DNA of 64,000 bases. It comes from Sphaerospermopsis sp. SIO1G1 (GTDB lineage: Bacteria > Cyanobacteriota > Cyanobacteriia > Cyanobacteriales > Nostocaceae). The notes beneath the pieces are model-generated. The model saw nothing but the letters and a program-made list of their open reading frames with translations, did not search any database and had not been told where the DNA came from. This document shows, piece after piece, positions 46,728 through 56,226 of the stretch. Each line of letters starts with the position of its first letter. Position 1 is the first letter of the stretch. A program made the position numbers and the translations under genes. The stretch is from the NCBI GenBank assembly GCA_010672785.1, contig JAAHFX010000009.1:508448-572447 (forward strand), written 5' to 3'.

Positions 46728-47762
46728 ATGAAACTAAAACCTTTCCAATTTGGTGTTTTACAAGAGCAAGATATTCAATGGATGTTGTCACAAGGTAAAC
46801 AACATAAACTAGCTGTTGGCGATGTATTAATTGCAGAAGGAACATACATTAATCATATACATTTTATTCTGCAAGGATCACTATCTGTACTATTATCTCA
46901 ACGTTCAGAAACTAGTCAAAATAATTTTGATCAGGAAATTTCAATTATCCAACCTATAGAAATATTAGGAGAAATTTCTTTTTTAGATCAACTACCAACA
47001 TCAGCTACTGTCAAAGCTGTAGAAAATACATTAATTTTATCTCTATCAAATCAACAGTTATTATCTAAACTCAATCATGATTTAGACTTTGCTTCTCGTT
47101 TTTATCATAGTCTTTGTATATTACTATCTGAACGACTCAGAACAGTTAACTCTTTATTCATCAAGCATCAAATTTTATCTAGCCCCCCACTGAGAAAAGT
47201 TTTATTTATATTTGCAGTTTTAGATGATCTGGATATTGATTGGATACTCAATACAGGAAAGGTGGTAAAATATCCTCCAGGAGAGGTGTTAATTCAACAG
47301 CAAGAAGTAGTAGATTCTTTCTATATTCTCTTACAAGGTAAACTAGTTGTTTCAATTGAGAGTATAGACAACCAAGAAAATTGTAACCAAGAACTAGCTC
47401 AATTATCACAAGGTGAAATACTAGGAGAAATGTCATTTGTGAATACAGGAATAGCTTCTGCTACTGTCAAAACAGCAACTGAATCATCATTACTATCAAT
47501 TTCTCAACATAAATTAAGGGTAAAACTCAAACAAGATACCAGTTTTGCAAAAAGATTCTATCAAGCAATTACAGTAGTAATAACTGATAGATTAAGAGCA
47601 AGAATGGTAAGTATAGGTTTTAGTCAAACAGCATATCTAAACAATCAATTTAGCTTAGAATCTATAGATGAAGATGAATTAGATTTAGATACCTTAGATA
47701 ATACTGCATTAGCAGCAACTAGATTTGATTGGTTATTGAAACAAGTCAATATTGGTTATTAG
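46728..47762 (+). CDS. Double cyclic-nucleotide-binding domain protein of the bacteriocin locus
   Basis: 344 residues with two cNMP-binding (CRP-like) domains: about 10-140 (GDVLIAEGTYINHIHFILQGSLSV split, ILGEISFLDQLPTSATVKA) and about 165-310 (GEVLIQQQEVVDSFYILLQG, ILGEMSFVNTGIASATVKT). There is no helix-turn-helix. This is the TIGR03896 pattern, a family found regularly beside NHLP bacteriocin export operons in cyanobacteria. The phosphate-cassette Arg is replaced in both copies (PTSATV, IASATV), so cNMP binding is doubtful. The HlyD gene starts 2 bp after its stop, so they are translated together. Confidence 0.87.
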   Translation: MKLKPFQFGVLQEQDIQWMLSQGKQHKLAVGDVLIAEGTYINHIHFILQGSLSVLLSQRSETSQNNFDQEISIIQPIEILGEISFLDQLPTSATVKAVENTLILSLSNQQLLSKLNHDLDFASRFYHSLCILLSERLRTVNSLFIKHQILSSPPLRKVLFIFAVLDDLDIDWILNTGKVVKYPPGEVLIQQQEVVDSFYILLQGKLVVSIESIDNQENCNQELAQLSQGEILGEMSFVNTGIASATVKTATESSLLSISQHKLRVKLKQDTSFAKRFYQAITVVITDRLRARMVSIGFSQTAYLNNQFSLESIDEDELDLDTLDNTALAATRFDWLLKQVNIGY

Positions 47763-47764
47763 CA

Positions 47765-49258
47765 ATGAATAGTGATCAAGAACAAAATCAAGAGCAAAAA
47801 ATATTCCGACAGCAAGCAGTAGACAGATTATCTTCACCAGATCAATTAGATCAATTGATTCATATTGTTAAAGTTCAGGACTGGTTAAATTTATCTGTAT
47901 TAGTAATATTATTTACACTAACAGTTATTTGGGCATGGTTTGCGAGAATTCCTGTTTTTGCTAGTGGGAAAGGAGTATTAATTTATCCTCGACGGGTTGT
48001 TGAAATACAATCACCAATTGCAGGGCAATTAGAACAAATCAAAGTGAATGTAGGAGATTGCGTTCAAAAAGATAATAACAATCAAATTGATGAACCACAA
48101 GAAATCATCGCCTTACTTGATCCAATTGCCATTAAAAAAGAACTCCAACAAGAAAAATTAAACTTGAGAATATTACAACAACAAAATCAAAACTTCATTG
48201 AGTTAGAACAGCAAAAGAATAATTTACAACTGCAAGCATTGCAAGAAAAACGAGCAATTTTACAACAGCAATTACAAGATAATCAAATATTAATTGCTCT
48301 ACTCCGGCAAACAACTGATAGTGCGATCCAACAAAAAAGAATCAGTGTACAACAAAGTTTACAAGATGCAAAAGCTTTAATCCCAGTTTTTAATGAAAGA
48401 CTACAAACCAGAAGGGAATTACTTAGCAAAGGAGCTATTGCCCAAGATATAGTTTTGGAAGCTGAACAAACGTATCAACAAAACCTCCAACAAATATCTG
48501 AGCTACAAACTCAACTCAAACAAATAGAAGTAGAATCCACAAATTCTAGAAAACAATATACTGATAGCCTTAATAATATCTCTGAGATTAAAATCAAAAT
48601 TCAACAAATTGATACTGAGGAAAAAAGTCTGACACAAGCAGAACTATCAGTGGTAACTGATAGAAAAAATCAGCTATTGCAAGTGCAACAAAAAATTGAA
48701 ACCTTAGAACAGCAATTAAAAAGGAATAGTATTATTAAAAGTCCCTATAGTGGATGTATCTTGGAACTAACTATCAATGATGGACAAATAGTTAATCCGG
48801 GAATTAAAATTGGCTCTATGGAAATTAAATCCGGAACAGGAGATAAATTATTAGGAGTGACATATTTTAATGTCGAAGATGCCAAAAAAATTAAACCGGG
48901 AATGGAGATACAAATTACTCCCTCTCCTGTGAAGCGAGAACAATTTGGAGGAATTATTGCTCAAGTAATATCTGTTTCTCCCTTTCCTGTGACTAAACAA
49001 GGTGCGGCTAATGTACTTGGTAATGTGGAATTAGTAGAAAGTTTAATTACTAACAACCAAGAACCACAGATAGAAGTATGGGCAGAACTAAAACCTAATC
49101 AAACTAATTTTAGTCGTTATGAATGGTCAACTTCCACAGGCCCAGAAGATTTAAGTTTATCTCCTGGTACAACCACAACAGCAAAAATTACCTTAGAACA
49201 AAGACAACCTATCTCATTCATATTACCATTTTTGAGGGAATGGAGTGGTATTAATTAA
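47765..49258 (+). CDS. NHLP-type bacteriocin export adaptor (HlyD family)
   Basis: 497 residues. One transmembrane helix (LSVLVILFTLTVIWAWFA), first lipoyl half VVEIQSPIAGQLEQIKVNVG, a very long Gln/Glu-rich coiled coil (about 110-320), second lipoyl half IIKSPYSGCILELTINDGQI and a C-terminal beta-barrel region. It bridges the peptidase-containing ABC exporter to the outer membrane (TIGR03794 type). ATG 47765 is preferred over the upstream GTG 47729 because it avoids a 34-bp overlap and sits 2 bp after the preceding stop. It overlaps the next gene by 14 bp. Confidence 0.9.
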   Translation: MNSDQEQNQEQKIFRQQAVDRLSSPDQLDQLIHIVKVQDWLNLSVLVILFTLTVIWAWFARIPVFASGKGVLIYPRRVVEIQSPIAGQLEQIKVNVGDCVQKDNNNQIDEPQEIIALLDPIAIKKELQQEKLNLRILQQQNQNFIELEQQKNNLQLQALQEKRAILQQQLQDNQILIALLRQTTDSAIQQKRISVQQSLQDAKALIPVFNERLQTRRELLSKGAIAQDIVLEAEQTYQQNLQQISELQTQLKQIEVESTNSRKQYTDSLNNISEIKIKIQQIDTEEKSLTQAELSVVTDRKNQLLQVQQKIETLEQQLKRNSIIKSPYSGCILELTINDGQIVNPGIKIGSMEIKSGTGDKLLGVTYFNVEDAKKIKPGMEIQITPSPVKREQFGGIIAQVISVSPFPVTKQGAANVLGNVELVESLITNNQEPQIEVWAELKPNQTNFSRYEWSTSTGPEDLSLSPGTTTTAKITLEQRQPISFILPFLREWSGIN

Positions 49259-51449
49259 ACCCTTTCAGTCTTTATGGCAAACTATCCCATCTACTTTCAA
49301 GAAAGTAAAAACTCCTATTGTTCTGCAAATAGAAGCTACAGAATGTGGTGCAGCATCACTAGGAATTATTCTGGCTTATTATCAATTAATTGTGCCATTA
49401 GCGGAACTACGTCAAGAATGTGGAGTATCCAGAGACGGTAGTAAAGCCGCAAATATCCTCAAAGCTGCTCGACGGTATGGGATGGAAGCAAAAGGTTATA
49501 AAAAAGGTTTGGAAGCTTTAGAAAAAGTTGCTGTTCCCTATATAATTTTTTGGAAATTTAATCATTTTTTAGTAGTAGAAGGATTCAGTCACAATTGGGT
49601 TTATCTAAATGATCCTGCTAGTGGTAGACGCAAAGTTTCCAAACAAGAATTTAATGAAGCTTATACAGGAATTGTTTTAATTATAGAACCAGGGGAAAAT
49701 TTTCAGGCAGGAGGAAAAAGACGAAATACTATTTTGGCTTTACATCAGCGGTTGAAAGGCTCATATGATGTAATTTTTTTATCTGTATTAGCTGGTTTTA
49801 TTCTCACTCTCCCACGATTAGCTTTACCAGTTTTTTTACAGTTTTTTACTGATGAAATTCTGATTCAGGAACGTCAGGAATGGCTTGTACCTTTGTTATT
49901 GGCAATAGTAATTAATGCTATTTTTCAAACCTTAACAGATTGGCTAAGATTACTATATTTACGCCGATTAACAATTAAATTACTACTGGTAATGACTGGT
50001 AACTTTATCTGGCACATTCTCCGTTTGCCGATGGGTTTTTATGCCCAACGTTTTACAGGTGATATTAGTAATCGAGTGAGTTTAAATAGAAATTTAGTCA
50101 ATATTTTAGACAAAATTAGTATCACGTTAATTGACATTTTAATGCTGGGGTTTTATGCAGTTATTATGTTAATTTATGATCAATCACTAACAATAATGAC
50201 AATTGGTTTTGCCATATTTAATGTAGTCAGTTTACAGTTAGCACAGCAATTCCGCATTGATACTAATTTGAAAGTTAGCCAAGAACGGGATCAACTTTAT
50301 GGATTCACAACCAGTGGGATTCAAAATTTAGAAACTATCAAAGCATCAGGAAGAGAATCTAGTTTGTTTACTAAATTTACTGGATACTATACCAAATTTC
50401 ATAATGCTAAACAAAAACTAGATTTACAAAATTTATATTTGCAAATACTACCAACCATGTTGAGTTATCTCGCTACTACGGCAATTTTATTAGTAGGTGG
50501 TTGGCGAGTTATGTCTGGTAGTATGAGTATAGGAATGTTAACTGCTTATCAAATTTTAGCAGTTAGTTTTTTGCAACCTATCAATAAATTAGTTAATTTT
50601 GTTGCTAATTTACAGTTATTAGAAGCTGACTTAGATCGTCTTGATGATGTTTTAAATAATCCTGTGGATTTTTCAGTTGTGCGAGAATTAGATATCCACA
50701 AACGTGAAAAAAATATACCTTTATTTTTACAGGGAAAAGTAGAATTACGTCATCTTACTTTTGGCTTTTCTAATCTAGAAAAACCCTTAATTGAAGATTT
50801 TAATTTAATTGTCTATCCTGGACAAAGAGTGGCATTAGTGGGAAGTAGTGGTTCTGGTAAATCTACAATTAGTAAATTAATTACCGGTCTTTATCATCCT
50901 TGGCAAGGAGAAATTTTATTTGATAATTTACCTCGCCCTAAAATCCCGCGTTTAGTATTAGCTCATTCCTTAGCAATGGTAGAGCAAAATATATTTTTAT
51001 TTACGGGAACAGTTAGGGATAATTTAACTCTTTGGGATGAAACTGTATCAGATGATGATTTGATTAAAGCTTGTCAAGATGCTGAAATTCATAGTTTGAT
51101 AATGTCGTTACCTGGTGGTTATGATGCTCAGTTAACAGAGCAGGGTTTAAATCTTAGTGGTGGGCAAAGACAACGTTTAGAAATTGCTAGGACTTTAGTC
51201 AGAAATCCAGCAATTTTGATATTAGATGAGGCTACAAGTGCTTTGGATGCAGAAACAGAATTAATGATTGATCGTAATTTACGTCGCCGGGGTATATCTT
51301 GTATTATTATTGCCCATCGTCTTAGCACTATTCGGGATTGTGATCAAATCATTGTTTTAGATCATGGTAAAATTATGCAAACGGGAACTCATGAAGAATT
51401 ATCTTGTCAACCAGGTATTTATCGTAATCTCCATAATTTAATATTTTAG
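49245..51449 (+). CDS. NHLP-type bacteriocin exporter with C39 peptidase domain
   Basis: 734 residues: N-terminal C39 peptidase with Cys34 (EATECGAASLG), His107 (FNHFLVVEG) and Asp123 (LNDPASGRR), all catalytic residues present; six membrane helices (about 170-440); and a C-terminal ATPase with GSSGSGKST, LSGGQRQRLE and LILDEATSALD. It cuts precursors after the GG motif and exports the core. It belongs to the TIGR03796 type, partner of the peptidase-less subunit at 40274. GTG 49245 is supported by a GAGGGA upstream and overlaps the adaptor gene, so translational coupling is likely. Confidence 0.94.
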   Translation: MVLIKPFQSLWQTIPSTFKKVKTPIVLQIEATECGAASLGIILAYYQLIVPLAELRQECGVSRDGSKAANILKAARRYGMEAKGYKKGLEALEKVAVPYIIFWKFNHFLVVEGFSHNWVYLNDPASGRRKVSKQEFNEAYTGIVLIIEPGENFQAGGKRRNTILALHQRLKGSYDVIFLSVLAGFILTLPRLALPVFLQFFTDEILIQERQEWLVPLLLAIVINAIFQTLTDWLRLLYLRRLTIKLLLVMTGNFIWHILRLPMGFYAQRFTGDISNRVSLNRNLVNILDKISITLIDILMLGFYAVIMLIYDQSLTIMTIGFAIFNVVSLQLAQQFRIDTNLKVSQERDQLYGFTTSGIQNLETIKASGRESSLFTKFTGYYTKFHNAKQKLDLQNLYLQILPTMLSYLATTAILLVGGWRVMSGSMSIGMLTAYQILAVSFLQPINKLVNFVANLQLLEADLDRLDDVLNNPVDFSVVRELDIHKREKNIPLFLQGKVELRHLTFGFSNLEKPLIEDFNLIVYPGQRVALVGSSGSGKSTISKLITGLYHPWQGEILFDNLPRPKIPRLVLAHSLAMVEQNIFLFTGTVRDNLTLWDETVSDDDLIKACQDAEIHSLIMSLPGGYDAQLTEQGLNLSGGQRQRLEIARTLVRNPAILILDEATSALDAETELMIDRNLRRRGISCIIIAHRLSTIRDCDQIIVLDHGKIMQTGTHEELSCQPGIYRNLHNLIF

Positions 51450-52088
51450 ATTGCTGGTTTGATCGTTTTGTGAGGTACAAAGTTGGCAGGAAAGATGTCT
51501 ACACCACAAGATTTTGTTGCTGTAAATGCAAGGTTTTTCAGTACCCAATATGCAAGCACAATCAAGTTAAAATAGTCAGGACTTACGCAGAAGTTACGGA
51601 AGAATGAACCACGAAGGACGCAAAGGAAAGGAAGGTAAGAGGGTTACAAGAGATATTTTGCGTAAGTCTCAATAGTTTTAGGAAGCTGACTATACATAAG
51701 AAATAAGCCAGATTTTTGAGCATTATTACAAAATATTTCTTCTTTCTCCTATTCCCTATTCCCTATTCCCTGTTCCCTATTTAAAGTCAAAAACATTCCT
51801 TTTTGATGGTTTAAATTTCTACTTTTTTGTCCTTATTTTTTGTAGAAAAATGAATTATTTGTACAGATAAAACTGATGAATAGAGATAAGAACTACATCT
51901 TATAAAAATAATCAATTGTTATGTGTTCAGGAATGATCTTTATCTTTAGGCATAATGACCACAAATACAGCCAAGATTATGATAAAATTATAGTAAAATA
52001 TGACAATTTTTCAAGATTCATTTGAGATAATTTTGTACTTTGTCAAGTAAAAAAGCTAAAATCTACGATTTTTGGAGTTTTGCAGGTT
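51450..52088. other. Gap before gyrA with MITE remnants
   Basis: 639 bp. A family 2 fragment lies at about 51465-51530 (GAGGTAC, GGCAGGAAAGATGTCTAC, CCACAAGA), then a family 1 element at 51578-51669 and a short CTATTCCCTATTCC heptamer array at about 51748-51780. The last 300 bp, including ATTATGATAAAATTATAG-type sequence, should carry the gyrA promoter. Confidence 0.6.
51578..51669. mobile_element. MITE-like element, family 1 (AGGACTTACGCA ends)
   Basis: 92 bp beginning AGGACTTACGCAGAAGTTAC and ending ATTTTGCGTAAGTCTC, so the right end has one mismatch. The interior carries the A/G-rich CGAAGGACGCAAAGGAAAGG typical of the family but is diverged from the 16.4 and 32.1 kb copies. Confidence 0.8.
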
Positions 52089-54668
52089 ATGACAACCTCA
52101 CAGGAGCGGATTATCCCGACAGATTTGAGACAAGAAATGTCACGATCTTATCTGGAATACGCCATGAGCGTAATTGTTGGTCGGGCGCTGCCAGATGCCA
52201 GGGATGGTCTTAAACCTGTGCATCGTCGCATTCTCTATGCTATGCACGAGTTAGGGTTATTACATGATCGCCCCTTTAGAAAATGCGCCCGTGTGGTGGG
52301 GGAAGTTTTAGGTAAATATCACCCCCACGGCGACACCGCAGTGTATGATGCCCTGGTGCGGATGGCACAGGATTTTTCTATGCGATCGCCCTTAATTAAT
52401 GGTCATGGGAACTTTGGTTCGATTGACAATGATCCACCGGCGGCCATGCGTTACACAGAATGTCGTCTCCAGGCTTTAACCAGTGCGGCTTTATTACAAG
52501 ACATCGAATCTGAAACGGTAGATTTTGTAGATAACTTCGATGGTTCGCAGCAAGAACCCACGGTTTTACCTTCCCGTATTCCCCAATTACTGTTGAATGG
52601 TTCTTCCGGTATTGCTGTGGGAATGGCAACTAATATTCCCCCCCATAATTTGGGAGAACTGATAGATGGGTTAGTGGCTTTAATTCACAACCCGGAAATT
52701 ACCGATGCACAGTTAATGCAGTATGTTCACGGGCCAGATTTTCCCACCGGAGCGCAAATTCTGGGAACATCTGCCATTAAGGAAGCATACACCACTGGTA
52801 GAGGTTCAATTACCATGCGGGGTGTAGCTACCATTGAAACCATCGAACAACGTAACCGTCCAGATCGAGACGCAATCATTGTTACTGAATTACCCTATCA
52901 AACCAACAAGGCTGCATTGATTGAAAAAATCGCTGAATTGGTCAATGATAAAAAAATCGAAGGGATTGCAGATATCAGAGATGAGAGCGATCGCGATGGA
53001 ATGCGGATCGTGATTGAATTAAAACGGGATGCTTACCCCCGCGTAGTTTTAAATAATCTCTACAAACAAACTCCACTCCAAACCAACTTTGGCGCGAATA
53101 TGTTGGCGTTGGTAAACGGAGAACCTCAAATACTCACCCTGAAAAATTTCCTCAACGTCTTCTTAGACTTTCGCATAGAAACTATCAATAGAAGGACTCT
53201 TTATCAACTCAGAAAAGCTGAGGAAAGAGATCATTTACTCCAAGGTTTGTTAATTGCTTTATCCCATTTGGATGCAATTATTAGCCTCATTCGTAGCGCC
53301 CCCGATGCACCCACAGCCAAAGGTGAATTAATCAATAACTATGGACTTTCGGAAGTTCAAGCTGATGCCATTCTCCAAATGCAGCTACGGCGGTTAACAG
53401 CCTTAGAAGCTGATAAAATTCGCTTAGAACACGAAGAATTGCAAGTACAAATTGCAGACTTGCGAGATATCCTAGATCGCCGGGAACGGGTACTAGATAT
53501 CATTGAAACCGAAATTACCCAAATTAAAACCCAGTTTGCTACCCCCAGACGCACCGTCATTACCCACGGAGAAGGGGATATAGACGACATTGATTTAATT
53601 GCTAACGAGAAAGTTCTGATTCTATTAACAGAACAAGGTTACATCAAACGGATGCCCGTTAACACTTTTGAAGCTCAAAACCGTGCCACCAGAGGTAAAG
53701 CCGGAGCTAAAGTTAAAGATGATGACACCATCGAACATTTCTTAACCTGCTGTGATCATGATAGCGTTTTATTCTTTAGCGATCGCGGCGTAGTCTACAG
53801 CCTGAAAACCTATCAAATACCCTTGGGTTCTCGCACCAGTAGAGGTACACCCATCGTGCAAATGTTACCCATCCCCAAGGAAGAAAAAATTACCTCCATC
53901 GTTCCTGTGAGTGAATTTAGCGAAGAAGAATTTCTAGTCATGCTCACCAAAGGCGGTAACATCAAAAAAACCGCATTAGCAGCATTTAGTAACATTCGCT
54001 CCAACGGTTTAATCGCCATATCTTTAGAAGAAGGTGATCAACTACGGTGGGTAAGACGTGCCAGAGTAGAAGACAGTATCATCATCGGTTCACGTCATGG
54101 TATGGCCATCCACTTCCGTTGCACCCATGATCAACTACGTCCTTTAGGTAGAGCTACTCGTGGGGTAAAATCCATGAAGTTGAAATCAGGTGATGAACTG
54201 GTAGGAATGGATATACTCCCCGCTGCTGTGCTTGACACCCTCAACACAGATGCAGAAGCAGACATAGAAGAAGAAATCATAGACATTGAAGAAAACGGTG
54301 AAGAAACCGCAGAAACCCCCAACAGCATCGGACCTTGGGTGTTAATTATCACCACCGGAGGTTATGGCAAACGTGTACCAGTGGGGCAATTTAGACTGCA
54401 AAACCGCGCCGGACAGGGTATTACCGCTACCAAGTTCAAAAACCGCAAAAGCAAGGATCAACTAGCCACCCTGCGAATAGTTCACCCCGATGAAGAAATA
54501 ATGATGGCGACAAATCGTGGTATCATTATTCGTCAAACCGTCAACGCAATTTCTGTACAATCACGGACAGCAACCGGAGTAAGAGTACAAAAGTTAGACG
54601 AAGATGATGCAATTACAGGGGTAGCAGTAGTTCCCGCCGATGCTGGAGATGCTGAAGAAACAGAATAA
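52089..54668 (+). CDS. gyrA: DNA gyrase subunit A
   Basis: 859 residues. The breakage-reunion domain is standard: SRSYLEYAMSVIVGRALPD, GLKPVHRRILYAMHELGL, FRKCARVVGEVLGKYHPHGD and the catalytic Tyr in AAMRYTECRL. The C-terminal beta-pinwheel aligns with GyrA (YIKRMPVNTFEAQNRATRGK; GVVYSLKTYQIP), although the GyrA box is degenerate (no canonical QRRGGKG). With GyrB it introduces negative supercoils. ATG 52089 is preferred over TTG 52080. It overlaps lnt by up to 29 bp. ParC is an alternative name, less likely from the pinwheel match. Confidence 0.9.
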   Translation: MTTSQERIIPTDLRQEMSRSYLEYAMSVIVGRALPDARDGLKPVHRRILYAMHELGLLHDRPFRKCARVVGEVLGKYHPHGDTAVYDALVRMAQDFSMRSPLINGHGNFGSIDNDPPAAMRYTECRLQALTSAALLQDIESETVDFVDNFDGSQQEPTVLPSRIPQLLLNGSSGIAVGMATNIPPHNLGELIDGLVALIHNPEITDAQLMQYVHGPDFPTGAQILGTSAIKEAYTTGRGSITMRGVATIETIEQRNRPDRDAIIVTELPYQTNKAALIEKIAELVNDKKIEGIADIRDESDRDGMRIVIELKRDAYPRVVLNNLYKQTPLQTNFGANMLALVNGEPQILTLKNFLNVFLDFRIETINRRTLYQLRKAEERDHLLQGLLIALSHLDAIISLIRSAPDAPTAKGELINNYGLSEVQADAILQMQLRRLTALEADKIRLEHEELQVQIADLRDILDRRERVLDIIETEITQIKTQFATPRRTVITHGEGDIDDIDLIANEKVLILLTEQGYIKRMPVNTFEAQNRATRGKAGAKVKDDDTIEHFLTCCDHDSVLFFSDRGVVYSLKTYQIPLGSRTSRGTPIVQMLPIPKEEKITSIVPVSEFSEEEFLVMLTKGGNIKKTALAAFSNIRSNGLIAISLEEGDQLRWVRRARVEDSIIIGSRHGMAIHFRCTHDQLRPLGRATRGVKSMKLKSGDELVGMDILPAAVLDTLNTDAEADIEEEIIDIEENGEETAETPNSIGPWVLIITTGGYGKRVPVGQFRLQNRAGQGITATKFKNRKSKDQLATLRIVHPDEEIMMATNRGIIIRQTVNAISVQSRTATGVRVQKLDEDDAITGVAVVPADAGDAEETE

Positions 54669-56226
54669 TAAAATCAGGGAGAAGTTAAAATTCTTACTCC
54701 CTTACCTAGTTGTTTTAGCTAGCGGAATATTAATGGGGGTAACAGTGGCCCCCTTTGAATGCTGGTTTTTCGCTTGGGTAGCCCTCGCACCCCTCTGGAT
54801 AATAGTCGTTAAACATACATCACCCCACCTCCCCATCCTCCCCGCTTTAATTTGGGCGATCGCCTATCATGGAATTGCCCTATTTTGGATCACTGGTATT
54901 CACCCGATGAATTGGTTAGGTGTACCCTGGTGGCCGAGTTTATTTATTACTATCTTTTGCTGGACATTTATTAGCCTTTGGGGAGGTTTATTGGTTTCTC
55001 TGTGGGCATTTTTGATGGTGCGGTTGGATAAGCAAAAGCCTTGGTTAAGGGTTTTAATTGGGACTGCTTTATGGTGCGGGTTGGAAGGTTTGTGGAGTTC
55101 TGGATCTTTATGGTGGAGTTCTTTATCTTACACTCAGTCTCCGCATAATTTGCTAATTCTGCATTTGGGGCAACTTTCTGGGCCGAGTGCGGTGACGGCG
55201 GTTATTGTGGGGGTGAATGGGTTGGTTGCTGAGTCTTGGATTTATTTTGGCACGCAGAGACGCAGAGACGCAGAGGAGGAAAGGAGAATTTATGTGTCTT
55301 TGGGGTTTGTTAATAAATACTTGACTTCGGCGGTAATACTATTAGTTATTTCTCATGTTTTGGGGTTTAGTCTTTATTCTCAACCTTTGAATAGTCAGGA
55401 AGGTTCAGGGTTGAAAATAGGGGTTATTCAGGGGAATATTCCTAATGAAATTAAGATCCTACCCCAAGGATCTAGAATAGCTATTAGGAATTATACTGAT
55501 GGGTATTTAGAATTGGCAAATCAAGGTGTGGATGGGGTTTTAACTCCTGAATCTGCTTTACCTTTATATAATAGTGATTTTGATCAAATACGTTTATTAA
55601 ATGATATTAAAGAAAAGAAAGTAGTTGCTTGGTTAGGTGCTTTTGGTAGAACCGGGAAAAGTTATACTAACAGTTTGTTTAGTGTGAATGGTGAAGGTGA
55701 AGTTACAAGCAGATATGATAAATCAAAACTTGTGCCTTTGGGGGAATTTGTGCCTTTTGAGGAAATTATTGGTGGGTTAGTAGAACGTTTATCACCTTTA
55801 GATGAACATCAAATTCATGGGGACAAAAATCAAGTTTTTTATACTCCTTTAGGTAGGGCAATTGTGGGTATTTGTTATGAATCTGCGTTTGCGGAAATAT
55901 TTAGATATCAGGCTGCAAATGGGGGAGAATTTATTTTAAGTTCTTCTAATGATGCTCATTATACTCAAGCTATGGCAGATCAACATCATGCTCAGGATAT
56001 CATGCGAGCAATTGAAACTGATAGATGGGCTGTGAGGGCTACAAATACTGGTTATTCTGCTTTTGTTGATCCGCATGGGATAACTTTGTGGAAGTCTGGA
56101 TATAACAGTTATGAAACCCACGCAGAGGTTATTTATCCTCGTCAAAGTCGGACTTTTTATGTGCGTTTTGGGGATTGGTTGATGGTGGTTTTATTGGTTT
56201 TGGGGGTGTTGGGGTGGTTGATATAA
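54640..56226 (+). CDS. lnt: Apolipoprotein N-acyltransferase
   Basis: 528 residues: about six N-terminal membrane helices and a nitrilase-type catalytic domain. The Glu-Lys-Cys triad is visible: TPESALPL (Glu), YDKSKLVPLGEFVPFE (Lys) and VGICYESAF (Cys). It transfers the third acyl chain to lipoproteins in the periplasmic leaflet. Start at ATG 54640 or ATG 54649, both inside the gyrA end. Residues about 204-216 (TQRRRDAEEERR), between membrane segments, are encoded by a tandem ACGCAGAG repeat also found in family 1 elements, so this looks like an in-frame repeat insertion. The frame is intact. Confidence 0.93.
   Translation: MLEMLKKQNNKIREKLKFLLPYLVVLASGILMGVTVAPFECWFFAWVALAPLWIIVVKHTSPHLPILPALIWAIAYHGIALFWITGIHPMNWLGVPWWPSLFITIFCWTFISLWGGLLVSLWAFLMVRLDKQKPWLRVLIGTALWCGLEGLWSSGSLWWSSLSYTQSPHNLLILHLGQLSGPSAVTAVIVGVNGLVAESWIYFGTQRRRDAEEERRIYVSLGFVNKYLTSAVILLVISHVLGFSLYSQPLNSQEGSGLKIGVIQGNIPNEIKILPQGSRIAIRNYTDGYLELANQGVDGVLTPESALPLYNSDFDQIRLLNDIKEKKVVAWLGAFGRTGKSYTNSLFSVNGEGEVTSRYDKSKLVPLGEFVPFEEIIGGLVERLSPLDEHQIHGDKNQVFYTPLGRAIVGICYESAFAEIFRYQAANGGEFILSSSNDAHYTQAMADQHHAQDIMRAIETDRWAVRATNTGYSAFVDPHGITLWKSGYNSYETHAEVIYPRQSRTFYVRFGDWLMVVLLVLGVLGWLI
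55251..55285 (+). repeat. In-frame ACGCAGAG repeat inside lnt
   Basis: Three units of the octamer (ACGCAGAG ACGCAGAG ACGCAGAG) followed by GAGGAAAGGAG lie inside the lnt reading frame. The same ACGCAGAG..GAGGAA core occurs within family 1 elements at 16419, 32106 and 60131. The strand of charged residues it encodes breaks an otherwise hydrophobic region. Confidence 0.75.
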
